A stretch of 64,000 bases of DNA from Tropicibacter naphthalenivorans (GTDB lineage: Bacteria; Pseudomonadota; Alphaproteobacteria; Rhodobacterales; Rhodobacteraceae): positions 508,560-572,559 of the forward strand of contig NZ_FWXX01000002.1 in NCBI RefSeq assembly GCF_900176475.1, read 5' to 3'. The notes below the pieces were generated by a model, which saw only the letters and a program-made list of their open reading frames with translations, made no database searches and was not told where the DNA came from. The translations under genes were made by a program, and so were the position numbers. How positions within the stretch are numbered: position 1 is the first letter of the stretch; every line of letters begins with the position of its first letter. Below are positions 57,126 through 64,000 of the stretch, in pieces.

Positions 57126-57659
57126 CAAAGCGTTTTCCAAGGCGGGCATAAACCGCTGTTCATAATCCGACCCGACAAGCGGGCCGACGAATTTGAACAG
57201 CACCACCCCGTCGCCATCCAGGATAAAGGTCTCGGGCGGGCCGGTGACGCCCCACTCAATCGCCGTGCGCCCCGCCGGGTCAAAGGCAACCGCCTTGAAC
57301 GGGTTGCCATCCTCGGACAGGTATTTCTGCGCCTGCGCCTCTTGGTCCTTGAAGTTGACGCCGATGATGTCCAGCCCCTCGGCCTGCATTTCCAGCAGAC
57401 GCGGGTGTTCAGCCCGGCACGGCGGGCACCACGACGCCCAAAAGTTCACCAAGGTCACATTGCCAGAGGCCAACATATCCGGCGTCACGGCGTCATACCC
57501 CGGCAGAGCCATATCGGTCATGGCCGGATGCGGCTTGCCCTCGAACACCGATTCCAGATCGTTTGCGCCTTCGCGCCCGAGGCCGACAAAGGCCAGGATG
57601 CCAAAGGCCGCAAAGATCAGCGGCGGCAGCACCATCAGCGGAGAGATCTTAGTCGCCAC
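57111..57659 (-). CDS. ccmG: CcmG/DsbE thiol:disulfide oxidoreductase
   Basis: 182 residues from a GTG with AAAGGATC upstream; its first codons overlap the ccmD end by 11 bases. A membrane anchor (about 8-26) precedes a thioredoxin domain facing the periplasm with NFWASWCPPCRAEHP (C78, C81), followed by GVTGPPETFILDGDG, typical of CcmG. It passes electrons to keep apocytochrome c reduced for haem attachment. Last gene of ccmABCDG. Confidence 0.94.
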   Translation of the reverse strand: MATKISPLMVLPPLIFAAFGILAFVGLGREGANDLESVFEGKPHPAMTDMALPGYDAVTPDMLASGNVTLVNFWASWCPPCRAEHPRLLEMQAEGLDIIGVNFKDQEAQAQKYLSEDGNPFKAVAFDPAGRTAIEWGVTGPPETFILDGDGVVLFKFVGPLVGSDYEQRFMPALENALKAAQ

Positions 57660-57807
57660 GTTTGATCCTTTCCTCGATACGTTCCAGCTCGGCGCGGACC
57701 TTGCGGGCGCGCAGGATGGACGCCCCCACCAGCACGGCAATCAGGCCGATGGACACGGCATAAGACGACAGGACAACCCCTGCATATTTCCCAAGCTCCG
57801 GCATCAT
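57649..57807 (-). CDS. ccmD: CcmD, haem exporter subunit
   Basis: 52 residues: MMPELGKYAGVVLSSYAVSIGLIAVLVGASIL holds one membrane helix (about 10-32), followed by a charged tail, the usual CcmD form. It helps release haem-loaded CcmE from the CcmABC complex. The ATG at 57807 forms an ATGA overlap with the ccmC stop, and ccmG starts before its own end. Short, but the position makes it secure. Confidence 0.88.
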   Translation of the reverse strand: MMPELGKYAGVVLSSYAVSIGLIAVLVGASILRARKVRAELERIEERIKRGD

Positions 57808-58532
57808 GCGGCGCGCTCCCTTGCCAGCAGCGCGCGGGCGCGGCGCGCGCGGATTTCCGTTTGAGTGCGCAGGAACACCAGCGCGATGAACAGCAACACA
57901 AAGCCCGCGATGCAGACCAGCGCCGGATACCAGAACACGTCGGCGACGTTTTCCTCGGCGTCGAGCGACATGGACGCGCCCTGATGCAGGCCCTGGTTCC
58001 AGAAGTTCACGGCATAGCGCGAAAGCAACGCAAAGACCGACCCCACAAGGCACAGGATCGAGGTCAGATCCGCCGCCGTGTCGTCGTTTTCAATGGCCGA
58101 CCACAGCGCCATGTAGCCGAGGTAGAACAGGAACAGGATCAGGAAGGACGTCAGGCGCGGATCCCACGCCCACCACGTCCCCCACATGGGCTGGCCCCAC
58201 AGCGCGCCGGTGGCCAGTGCAATTAACGTCATCACCGCGCCCACCGGGGCGGCGGCGCGGGCGGCAAGCGCGCTGACGTGGTGGCGGCGCACGATCCAGA
58301 TCAGCGAGGCCACCAGCATCATCATCCACGCATTGATCGCCATCAGCGCGGACGGCACATGGAGGTAGAAAATCTTGACGGTCGAGCCTTGGCGATAGTC
58401 GGCGGGGGTGAAAAAGAACCCCCAGACCAGACCGCCCACAAGGCAGACCACAGCCGCAATCGACACCCACGGCAGGATCTTGTCCGTGGTGCGGATGAAC
58501 TTGACCGGATTGGCGTATTCCCAGATCGACAT
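57804..58532 (-). CDS. ccmC: CcmC, haem transport protein
   Basis: 242 residues from the ATG at 58532. Six membrane segments and the tryptophan-rich haem-handling motif TWWAWDPRLTSFLILFLFYLGY. Conserved periplasmic histidines are in FYLHVPSALMAIN and FWNQGLHQGASM. CcmC loads haem on CcmE in cytochrome c biogenesis. It is 109 bases after ccmB and overlaps ccmD by four bases. Confidence 0.95.
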   Translation of the reverse strand: MSIWEYANPVKFIRTTDKILPWVSIAAVVCLVGGLVWGFFFTPADYRQGSTVKIFYLHVPSALMAINAWMMMLVASLIWIVRRHHVSALAARAAAPVGAVMTLIALATGALWGQPMWGTWWAWDPRLTSFLILFLFYLGYMALWSAIENDDTAADLTSILCLVGSVFALLSRYAVNFWNQGLHQGASMSLDAEENVADVFWYPALVCIAGFVLLFIALVFLRTQTEIRARRARALLARERAA

Positions 58533-58640
58533 GTTTCCTCCCGGCTGTCGGTTGCAGCGGTTACACCCCAAATATCCGCGCGGTGCAATATGTAGGGGCT
58601 TCACAGTTGCGTCGAAAGGGGGACCTTTTGCCACAAGCCC

Positions 58641-59297
58641 CTAGCGCAGGTTCACCCGAAGCACCCCGGCGCTGGCAAAGGGCAGCAGCGCCAGCGCGCC
58701 AAAGCTGATCCCCGCGAGCATCAGCAGCGGCGTCTGGACGGTCAGCCCTTCGGCCCCTCGGCGGGCGACTTCGGCGCCAAAGATCAGCGTCGGCACGTAC
58801 ATCGGCAGCACCAGCAGCGACATCAGCAGGCCGCCGCGTTTCAGCCCGACGGTCAGCGCCGCGCCAAAGGTGCCGATCACCGACAGCGCGGGCGTGCCGA
58901 CGGCGAGGCTGACCACCAGCCACAGGTAGCCCTCGGTCGGCAGCGACAGCAGCACCCCCAAGGCGGGCGCGGCCAGCACCAGAGGCAGGCCGGTGGTGAT
59001 CCAATGGGCCAGCGCCTTGATGGTGACGATGCCTTCCATCGGCAAGGGGGCGGTGGCCAGCAGATCGAGGCTCCCGTCCTCCCAATCGAGGGCAAGGATC
59101 CGGTCGAGCGACAGCAGGCAGGCGAGCAAAGCGCCGATCCACAGGATGCCCGGCGCAATCTTGGTCAGCAGCGCGGTTTCGGGGCCAACGCCAAAGGGCA
59201 CCAGCACCGTGACGATCAGGAAAAACGCCAGCCCAAGGCCAAAGCCCCCGCCCGCGCGCACCGCCAGCCGCAAATCGCGTGTGAGCAGCGCAATCAT
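58641..59297 (-). CDS. ccmB: CcmB, haem exporter permease
   Basis: 218 residues with six membrane segments. [22 protein letters not shown] and the following [18 protein letters not shown] match CcmB. With CcmA and CcmC it forms the complex that frees holo-CcmE. The ATG at 59297 overlaps the ccmA stop by four bases. Confidence 0.95.
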   Translation of the reverse strand: MIALLTRDLRLAVRAGGGFGLGLAFFLIVTVLVPFGVGPETALLTKIAPGILWIGALLACLLSLDRILALDWEDGSLDLLATAPLPMEGIVTIKALAHWITTGLPLVLAAPALGVLLSLPTEGYLWLVVSLAVGTPALSVIGTFGAALTVGLKRGGLLMSLLVLPMYVPTLIFGAEVARRGAEGLTVQTPLLMLAGISFGALALLPFASAGVLRVNLR

Positions 59298-59908
59298 AGG
59301 AAGGCCTCGTCTTGCGCCGCGACGCCTGGTTTGGCGCGGTAGGGGGTGACGTCGAACACGTCGGCTTCGGGGATGCCAAGGTCGATGTGGGTGGCCATGA
59401 GCGCCGCGCCGCCCGCCTTCAGATGCCCGCGCACGGCGTCGGCGAACAGCGCGACCGAGGCGGCGTCGAGCGATACCGTCGGCTCGTCCAGCACCCAGAC
59501 CGGGCGGCCCGTCACCATCAGCCGTGCAAGGCCAAGGCGGCGTTTTTGCCCTGCGGACAGCGTGCCTGCGAGGCGATCGGTGAGTTTGTCCAGATCAAAG
59601 GCGGTGATGGCAGAGGAAATGTCATTGGTGCCAAAGACTTGCGCCCAAAAGCTCAGGTTCTCGGTGACCGTCAGCATGGCCTTGAGCCCGTCGGCGTGGG
59701 CGGCATAGGCGATGCGTTCGCCCGCGCCTTGGATGTCGCCTGTCAAAGGTGGTTGAAGGCCGGCGATGGTGCGCAAGAGCGTGGTCTTGCCCGCGCCATT
59801 GGGGCCACGCAGCACCAGCGCGCGGCCATCTTGCAGGGAGAAGTTCACCCCGCTTAGCACCGGCACGCCGCCCCGGGCCACCGTCAGATCAGATACCGTC
59901 AGTTCCAT
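59294..59908 (-). CDS. ccmA: CcmA, haem exporter ATPase
   Basis: 204 residues. [19 protein letters not shown] (Walker A near 34-42), [16 protein letters not shown] (signature) and [12 protein letters not shown] (Walker B) make it an ABC ATPase; [24 protein letters not shown] is typical of CcmA. First gene of ccmABCDG, 48 bases after the Mth938-like gene. Confidence 0.95.
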   Translation of the reverse strand: MELTVSDLTVARGGVPVLSGVNFSLQDGRALVLRGPNGAGKTTLLRTIAGLQPPLTGDIQGAGERIAYAAHADGLKAMLTVTENLSFWAQVFGTNDISSAITAFDLDKLTDRLAGTLSAGQKRRLGLARLMVTGRPVWVLDEPTVSLDAASVALFADAVRGHLKAGGAALMATHIDLGIPEADVFDVTPYRAKPGVAAQDEAFL

Positions 59909-59956
59909 GGCTTTGGCTTACCCCACCGCGCCTTCGCGCAAAAGCGGCAAAACGCC

Positions 59957-60310
59957 CTAGACGGGCAGCACGGCGATGGCGACGCGGCGGCCTTCGCTGA
60001 GCAGGACGTTGTAGGTGCGGCAGGCGGCGGGCGAGTTCATGACCTCGACGCCGAGGCCCGCGGCCTCTAGATCGGCGCGCAGGTCGGCGGGCAGATGGGC
60101 GATTTCCGCGCCCATGCCAACGAACAGCACGTCCACCTGCCCCGCCAAAGCGAGCAGCGCGTCCCGCTCATCCAGCCCGCCCCAGCGCGCTGGCTTCGCT
60201 CCGGCCATGATCATCGCACCTTCGATGGCTTCGCCCGCGACGCGAAAGAACCCCGGCCCGTAGCCGTCGACCGGCACCGCGTCAGAGAAAGAGACTTCGT
60301 TCAGGTTCAT
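59957..60310 (-). CDS. Mth938/NDUFAF3-like domain protein
   Basis: 117 residues. SFSDAVPVDGYGPGFFRVAG, VDVLFVGMGAEIAHLPADLRADL and GVEVMNSPAACRTYNVLLSEGRRVAIAVLPV match the DUF498 (Mth938) fold; eukaryotic NDUFAF3 of the family assists complex I. Bacterial role unknown. It lies in the sec-ccm group on the same strand and is probably co-transcribed. Confidence 0.92.
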   Translation of the reverse strand: MNLNEVSFSDAVPVDGYGPGFFRVAGEAIEGAMIMAGAKPARWGGLDERDALLALAGQVDVLFVGMGAEIAHLPADLRADLEAAGLGVEVMNSPAACRTYNVLLSEGRRVAIAVLPV

Positions 60311-60334
60311 GGCGCTCTCCTGTGGTTCAAAGGA

Positions 60335-61081
60335 TTACCAGATCGGCAGGCCCGACAGGGCCGACACCGCGATCAAGCCGTAGGCCACCCCGCGATACAG
60401 CCGTTCCTTTTCGGGGTCAAACAGCCGTCCGCCCAGCCAGTTCCCCGCAATCGCAGGCGCAGCCATGGCCAACCCCAGCGCGACCCACGCAAGTTCCAGG
60501 CGGCCAAAGACGCCCATCCAGCCAAGGATCACCACGTCAAAGACGAACAGGAACAAAAGGATGGTGGCGCGGATGACCGTCGTGGGCAAAGGGCGCGCCA
60601 TGTAGAACAGGATCACCGGCGGCCCGGGCAGGCCCGCCACGCCGCCAAGGAAGCCCGCCGCGCCACCAATGCCCAGCACCGCACGCGGGCGAATGTCGCC
60701 CTGATAGCGCAGGCCCAGCGACAAGATGCCCAGCATCGCCAGCGACAGCAGGCTGATGGCGGTGCGGTAGATGTCCGGGGACACCTGCCCCAGCACCCAC
60801 AGCCCCAGCGGCAGCGCCAAACCCATGGCCAGCGACAGGCGCAACAGATCGGGGCGCGCCGCCTGCCCCCACGCTCGGCGCAGCAGCGGCAGAGGCCCGA
60901 GAATATCCATGGATGTCAGACAGATGATCGCCGCGAAGGGCGGCAGGAACTGCGCGGTCACCGGCAGGAACACCAGCGCCGTGCCAAACCCCGAAAAGCC
61001 CCGCACCAGCCCGCCGACAAAGGCCGCGAGGGCGATCCAGCCCAGCCCCACGGGGGACAGGCTGGACCAGATTTCAGGCAT
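60335..61081 (-). CDS. Sulfite exporter TauE/SafE family protein
   Basis: 248 residues from the ATG at 61081, overlapping the end of secF by eight bases. Seven to eight membrane segments; GGLVRGFSGFGTALVFLPV near 22-40 and GGAAGFLGGVAGLPGPPVILF near 138-158 are the two halves of the TauE/SafE domain. The family exports sulfonates or sulfite, but the substrate here is unknown. No sulfonate genes are adjacent. Confidence 0.92.
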   Translation of the reverse strand: MPEIWSSLSPVGLGWIALAAFVGGLVRGFSGFGTALVFLPVTAQFLPPFAAIICLTSMDILGPLPLLRRAWGQAARPDLLRLSLAMGLALPLGLWVLGQVSPDIYRTAISLLSLAMLGILSLGLRYQGDIRPRAVLGIGGAAGFLGGVAGLPGPPVILFYMARPLPTTVIRATILLFLFVFDVVILGWMGVFGRLELAWVALGLAMAAPAIAGNWLGGRLFDPEKERLYRGVAYGLIAVSALSGLPIW

Positions 61082-62042
61082 CAATGTTGCCGTATTGGTT
61101 GCCCGTGGTGTCGGTGGGCTTGGACCAGTCGCGCTTGACGCCCAGTTTCATCAGCACCGCCGAGGCCACAAAGATCGAAGAGTACGTCCCGACCACAACA
61201 CCCCAGATCATCGCAAAGACAAAGCCGCGGATCACGTCCCCGCCCAGCACGAACAGCGCGATCAGCGCCAGCAGCGTGGTGACAGAGGTCATGAAGGTCC
61301 GGGACAGGGTCTCGTTGATGGACAGGTTCAGCACCTCTTTAAGGTCCTTGGACTTGTACTTGATCAGGTTCTCGCGCACGCGGTCGAACACCACCACCGT
61401 GTCGTTCAGCGAATAGCCAACGATGGTGAGCAGCGCCGCAATGATCGACAGGTCAAACCGGATGCCCACCTCGGAGAAGACACCGATGGTCAGCACCACG
61501 TCGTGGACCAAGGCAATCACCGCGCCAAGCGCGAACTGCCATTCAAAGCGCAGCCAGATGTAGAACAGCACCGCGCCAATGGCCAAGGCCACGGCAATCG
61601 CCGCCGTCTGGATCAACTCGCCCGAGACCTTGGGGCCCACGGATTCGACCGAGACAAACTTGATGTCCGGGCTGACGGTTTGCAGCGCCGTGCGCGCCGT
61701 GTCGATCAGGTCCGAGGTGACAGCCTCTTGGCCGTCTTGTGCCTCGATCCGGACCATGGCGACGTGCTGGTCTTCGCGAAAGTTCGGGTCGAACACTTCG
61801 GAAATGACCACATCGCCCAAGTCCAGCGCGCCCAGGGCGTCGCGGTACTGCGCCACGTCGATGGCCTGCGTGCTTTCGGTCCGGATGGTGGTGCCGCCCT
61901 TGAAGTCGATGCCGTAGTTCAGGCCACGCACGCCAAAGCTGACCAAGGCCAGAACGATCATCACCGCCGAGATGCCCAGCCACAGGGTCGGACGGGAAAA
62001 GAAATCCCACGCGGTATTTTCAGGAACCAGTCGGAGTCTCAT
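61074..62042 (-). CDS. secF: SecF, protein-export membrane protein
   Basis: 322 residues. Start RLRLVPENTAWDFFSRP, first periplasmic domain after VRGLNYGIDFKGGTTI, and the late SLNDTVVVFDRVRENL with the conserved DxxVVxxDRxRE segment. Six membrane helices. Acts with SecD to use the proton gradient in late steps of Sec export. It starts one base after the secD stop. Confidence 0.96.
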   Translation of the reverse strand: MRLRLVPENTAWDFFSRPTLWLGISAVMIVLALVSFGVRGLNYGIDFKGGTTIRTESTQAIDVAQYRDALGALDLGDVVISEVFDPNFREDQHVAMVRIEAQDGQEAVTSDLIDTARTALQTVSPDIKFVSVESVGPKVSGELIQTAAIAVALAIGAVLFYIWLRFEWQFALGAVIALVHDVVLTIGVFSEVGIRFDLSIIAALLTIVGYSLNDTVVVFDRVRENLIKYKSKDLKEVLNLSINETLSRTFMTSVTTLLALIALFVLGGDVIRGFVFAMIWGVVVGTYSSIFVASAVLMKLGVKRDWSKPTDTTGNQYGNIDA

Positions 62043-62043
62043 G

Positions 62044-63705
62044 TCACACCTCGATCTGCTTGGGGCGGCGGCGTTCGTACCACATGACGATCAGCAGCCG
62101 GGTGACGAAGATGGCGGTAAAGACCGACGTCAGGATGCCGATCCCCAGCGTCACGGCGAACCCGCGCACCGGGCCAGAGCCCATGACATAAAGGATCACA
62201 GCGGTGATAAACGTGGTGATATTGGCGTCGACAATCGCCGACAGCGCCTTTTCATAGCCCAGCTCGATGGCGCGGGCGGGCTTTTTCCCGGCTTTGAGTT
62301 CCTCACGGATCCGCTCAAAGATCAGCACGTTGGCGTCCACCGCCATACCGACGGTCAGAACGATGCCCGCAATGCCCGGCAGGGTCAGCGTCGCGCCGAT
62401 CAGGCTGAGCAGGCCAAAGATCAGGCCGATGTTGATGATCAGCGCGATATTGGCGAACGCCCCGAACAGACCGTAGCTGAGCAGCATAAAGATCAGCACC
62501 GCGGCAAAGGCGACGATGGTCGCGATCTTGCCTGCGTCGATGCTGTCCTGGCCCAGTTCCGGCCCGATGGTGCGCTCTTCGAGGAACTCCATCCCGGCGG
62601 GCAAGGCCCCTGCGCGCAGCAGCACGGCCAGGTTGGTCGATTCCTCGACGGTGAAGTTGCCGGTGATGATGCCAGAGCCGCCAGAGATATGGGTTTGAAT
62701 CACCGGGGCGCTGATGACCTCGTCGTCCAGCACGATGGCAAAGGGCGAGCCGATGTTCGCCGCCGTATAGTCACCGAACTTGACCGCGCCCTGCGGGTTA
62801 AAGCGGAAGTTCACCGCCGGGCGGCCGTTCTGGTCAAAAGCAGGCTGCGCGTCCACCAGCTCTTCGCCGGTGACTACGGGGGCCTGTTCGAGGATGTAGA
62901 ACACGCCCTCTTGGTCGAGCGAGGGCAGCACCTCGTTGCCCACCCCCGCCGAGGCGTCGGCGCTGGCGGCGCGGCCCACAACCGGCTGAAAGGTCAGCTG
63001 GGCGGTGGTGCCGATGATGTCCTTGAGCTCCTGCGCAGAGCCAAGCCCCGGCACCTGGATCAGGATACGGTCCGCCCCCTGACGCTGGATCGTGGGTTCG
63101 CGCGTGCCCACCGCGTCGATGCGGCGGCGAATGATTTCAAGGCTTTGCTGGATGGTGCGTTCATCCGTGGCGCGCTGTTCGGCCTCGGACAGGGTGACGA
63201 CCAGCACATTGCCTTCGCCGCGCACCTCCAGGTCGGTGGTCCCCGCCCCGGTCAGCGACACGACAGGCCGCGCCAGACCGCGCACCAGTTCCAGCGCGCG
63301 GGTCATGCCCGCCTCTTCGGAAATGCGCACGCGCAGTTCCCCAGCCGGGGACGGTTGCAGACGGATGGTGCCGACGGTGGCGCGCTCGGGGCGCAGGATG
63401 TCGCGCACCTCGGGCCACAGCGCTTCCATGCGCGAGGCGTAGACGTCCTGCACCTGCACTTCGGCCAGCAGATGCGCACCGCCCCGCAGGTCAAGCCCAA
63501 GGTTCACCAGCCCAGACGGCAGGTAATCGGGCCAAACGCTTGCGGCGTCCCGGTTTTCCGAGGTATCCGCCCCGGCCTCGATCAGCTTGACCGCGTCATT
63601 ATGTTGCTCAACGCGCGTATAAAACCCGTTGGGCATGGCAAGCAGCAGACCGACCACCACAGTGGCCCAGATCAGTACCCGCTTCCAGAGATCGATCTGC
63701 AACAT
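62044..63705 (-). CDS. secD: SecD, protein-export membrane protein
   Basis: 553 residues. LGLDLRGGAHLLAEV near 69-83 is the D1 motif; the P1 periplasmic domain follows, then GIAGIVLTVGMAVDANVLIFERIREEL with the proton-path aspartate, and six membrane segments. Shorter than E. coli SecD (615) but normal for alphaproteobacteria. It starts three bases after yajC ends and is followed by secF after one base. Confidence 0.96.
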   Translation of the reverse strand: MLQIDLWKRVLIWATVVVGLLLAMPNGFYTRVEQHNDAVKLIEAGADTSENRDAASVWPDYLPSGLVNLGLDLRGGAHLLAEVQVQDVYASRMEALWPEVRDILRPERATVGTIRLQPSPAGELRVRISEEAGMTRALELVRGLARPVVSLTGAGTTDLEVRGEGNVLVVTLSEAEQRATDERTIQQSLEIIRRRIDAVGTREPTIQRQGADRILIQVPGLGSAQELKDIIGTTAQLTFQPVVGRAASADASAGVGNEVLPSLDQEGVFYILEQAPVVTGEELVDAQPAFDQNGRPAVNFRFNPQGAVKFGDYTAANIGSPFAIVLDDEVISAPVIQTHISGGSGIITGNFTVEESTNLAVLLRAGALPAGMEFLEERTIGPELGQDSIDAGKIATIVAFAAVLIFMLLSYGLFGAFANIALIINIGLIFGLLSLIGATLTLPGIAGIVLTVGMAVDANVLIFERIREELKAGKKPARAIELGYEKALSAIVDANITTFITAVILYVMGSGPVRGFAVTLGIGILTSVFTAIFVTRLLIVMWYERRRPKQIEV

Positions 63706-63708
63706 GTG

Positions 63709-63996
63709 TTAGCCGTTCGCCGGTTCGGTCTTGGACAGCACCTGGGCGATGGTCGACTTGATCACGCGGACCTTGACGCCCTCGGCGATTTCCACTTCGA
63801 TTTCAGCACCTTCCAGAACGCGGCTCACCTTGCCGACGATGCCGCCCTGGGTGACGACCTTGTCGCCCTTGCGGACGGCTTCGACCATGGCCTGATGCTC
63901 TTTCATCTTCTTTTGCTGCGGACGGATCAGCAGGAAGTACATGATCGCGAAGATCAGGATAAGCGGAAGGAATTGGCCGATTGCTGCGGGGTCCAT
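63709..63996 (-). CDS. yajC: YajC, preprotein translocase auxiliary subunit
   Basis: 95 residues, complete: ATG at 63994-63996. One membrane helix (about 10-26, ILIFAIMYFLLIRPQ) then a hydrophilic SH3-like part with RKGDKVVTQGGIVGKV. Partner of SecDF. First gene of the minus-strand unit in view; its promoter lies beyond the right edge. Confidence 0.96.
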   Translation of the reverse strand: MDPAAIGQFLPLILIFAIMYFLLIRPQQKKMKEHQAMVEAVRKGDKVVTQGGIVGKVSRVLEGAEIEVEIAEGVKVRVIKSTIAQVLSKTEPANG

Positions 63997-64000
63997 GGGA

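Overview
The window is high-GC and gene-dense, and reads as chromosomal DNA of a marine-type alphaproteobacterium, most probably Rhodobacteraceae (Roseobacter group). This rests on three things seen in the sequence: a suf operon led by an IscR that lacks the usual three-cysteine cluster, the order yajC-secD-secF-(TauE/SafE)-Mth938-ccmABCDG, and several lineage-typical families of unknown function (DUF6314, DUF3422, DUF455, DUF924, DUF1223). I see no rRNA, tRNA, CRISPR array, phage or intact insertion sequence. Nearly all genes are housekeeping.

Layout. 1-6437 (minus): iron-sulfur assembly operon iscR - cysteine desulfurase - sufB - four small genes - sufC - sufD; sufD runs off the left edge. 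A palindrome resembling an Irr box and a second inverted repeat lie upstream of iscR. 6602-8200 (plus): hydrolase, small protein, HD phosphohydrolase. 8197-16130 (minus): lpdA, DUF924, an MFS transporter, queA and a 1093-residue YhdP/AsmA-like protein. 16212-19552 (plus): one-Cys peroxiredoxin, DUF455 ferritin-like protein, M23 peptidase plus bactofilin. 19629-23428 (minus): HNH nuclease, a membrane protein, esterase, AlkA-type glycosylase and a lone cobK. 23603-24877 (plus): MFS transporter. 24887-32556 (minus): phytoene-synthase-like protein, cimA, cysS, mltG, fabF and a glycosyltransferase-like protein. 32763-33833 (plus): rsgA. 33952-34854 (minus): a visibly AT-richer orphan gene whose C-terminal half looks like a HEPN domain. 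35040-44938: a peptide and amino-acid use region, with two M20 peptidases, an FAD oxidoreductase and a double ABC ATPase on minus, then a binding protein and two permeases divergently on plus. 45326-46378: YeeE/YedE sulfur transporter behind two matching operator-like palindromes. 46505-48335 (minus): DUF3422 and DUF6314. 48529-52293 (plus): purB, a small secreted Cys peptide, an orphan fliG-like gene and a lipid acyltransferase. 52257-52952 (minus): DUF1223. 53161-57092 (plus): acnA, a TPR protein and a small exported peptide. 57111-63996 (minus): ccmGDCBA, Mth938-like, TauE/SafE, secF, secD and yajC, possibly one long transcription unit.

How genes fit together. The suf genes build Fe-S clusters under iron control; acnA uses such clusters. 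ccmABC export haem and ccmG supplies reductant for cytochrome c maturation next to the Sec accessory genes. MltG, the M23 peptidase, bactofilin and the lipid acyltransferase serve the envelope. The ABC transporter with the two M20 hydrolases and the oxidoreductase looks like an import-and-degrade unit for peptides or N-acyl amino acids.

The most interesting non-textbook signals are: (i) a four-member dispersed repeat family always 3' of a minus-strand gene in the same orientation, one copy carrying a three-unit 40-bp tandem array; (ii) the low-GC HEPN-like orphan gene flanked by degenerate similar sequences; (iii) the paired palindromes before the YeeE gene; (iv) the cysteine-poor IscR with an Irr-box-like site; (v) an isolated FliG homologue.
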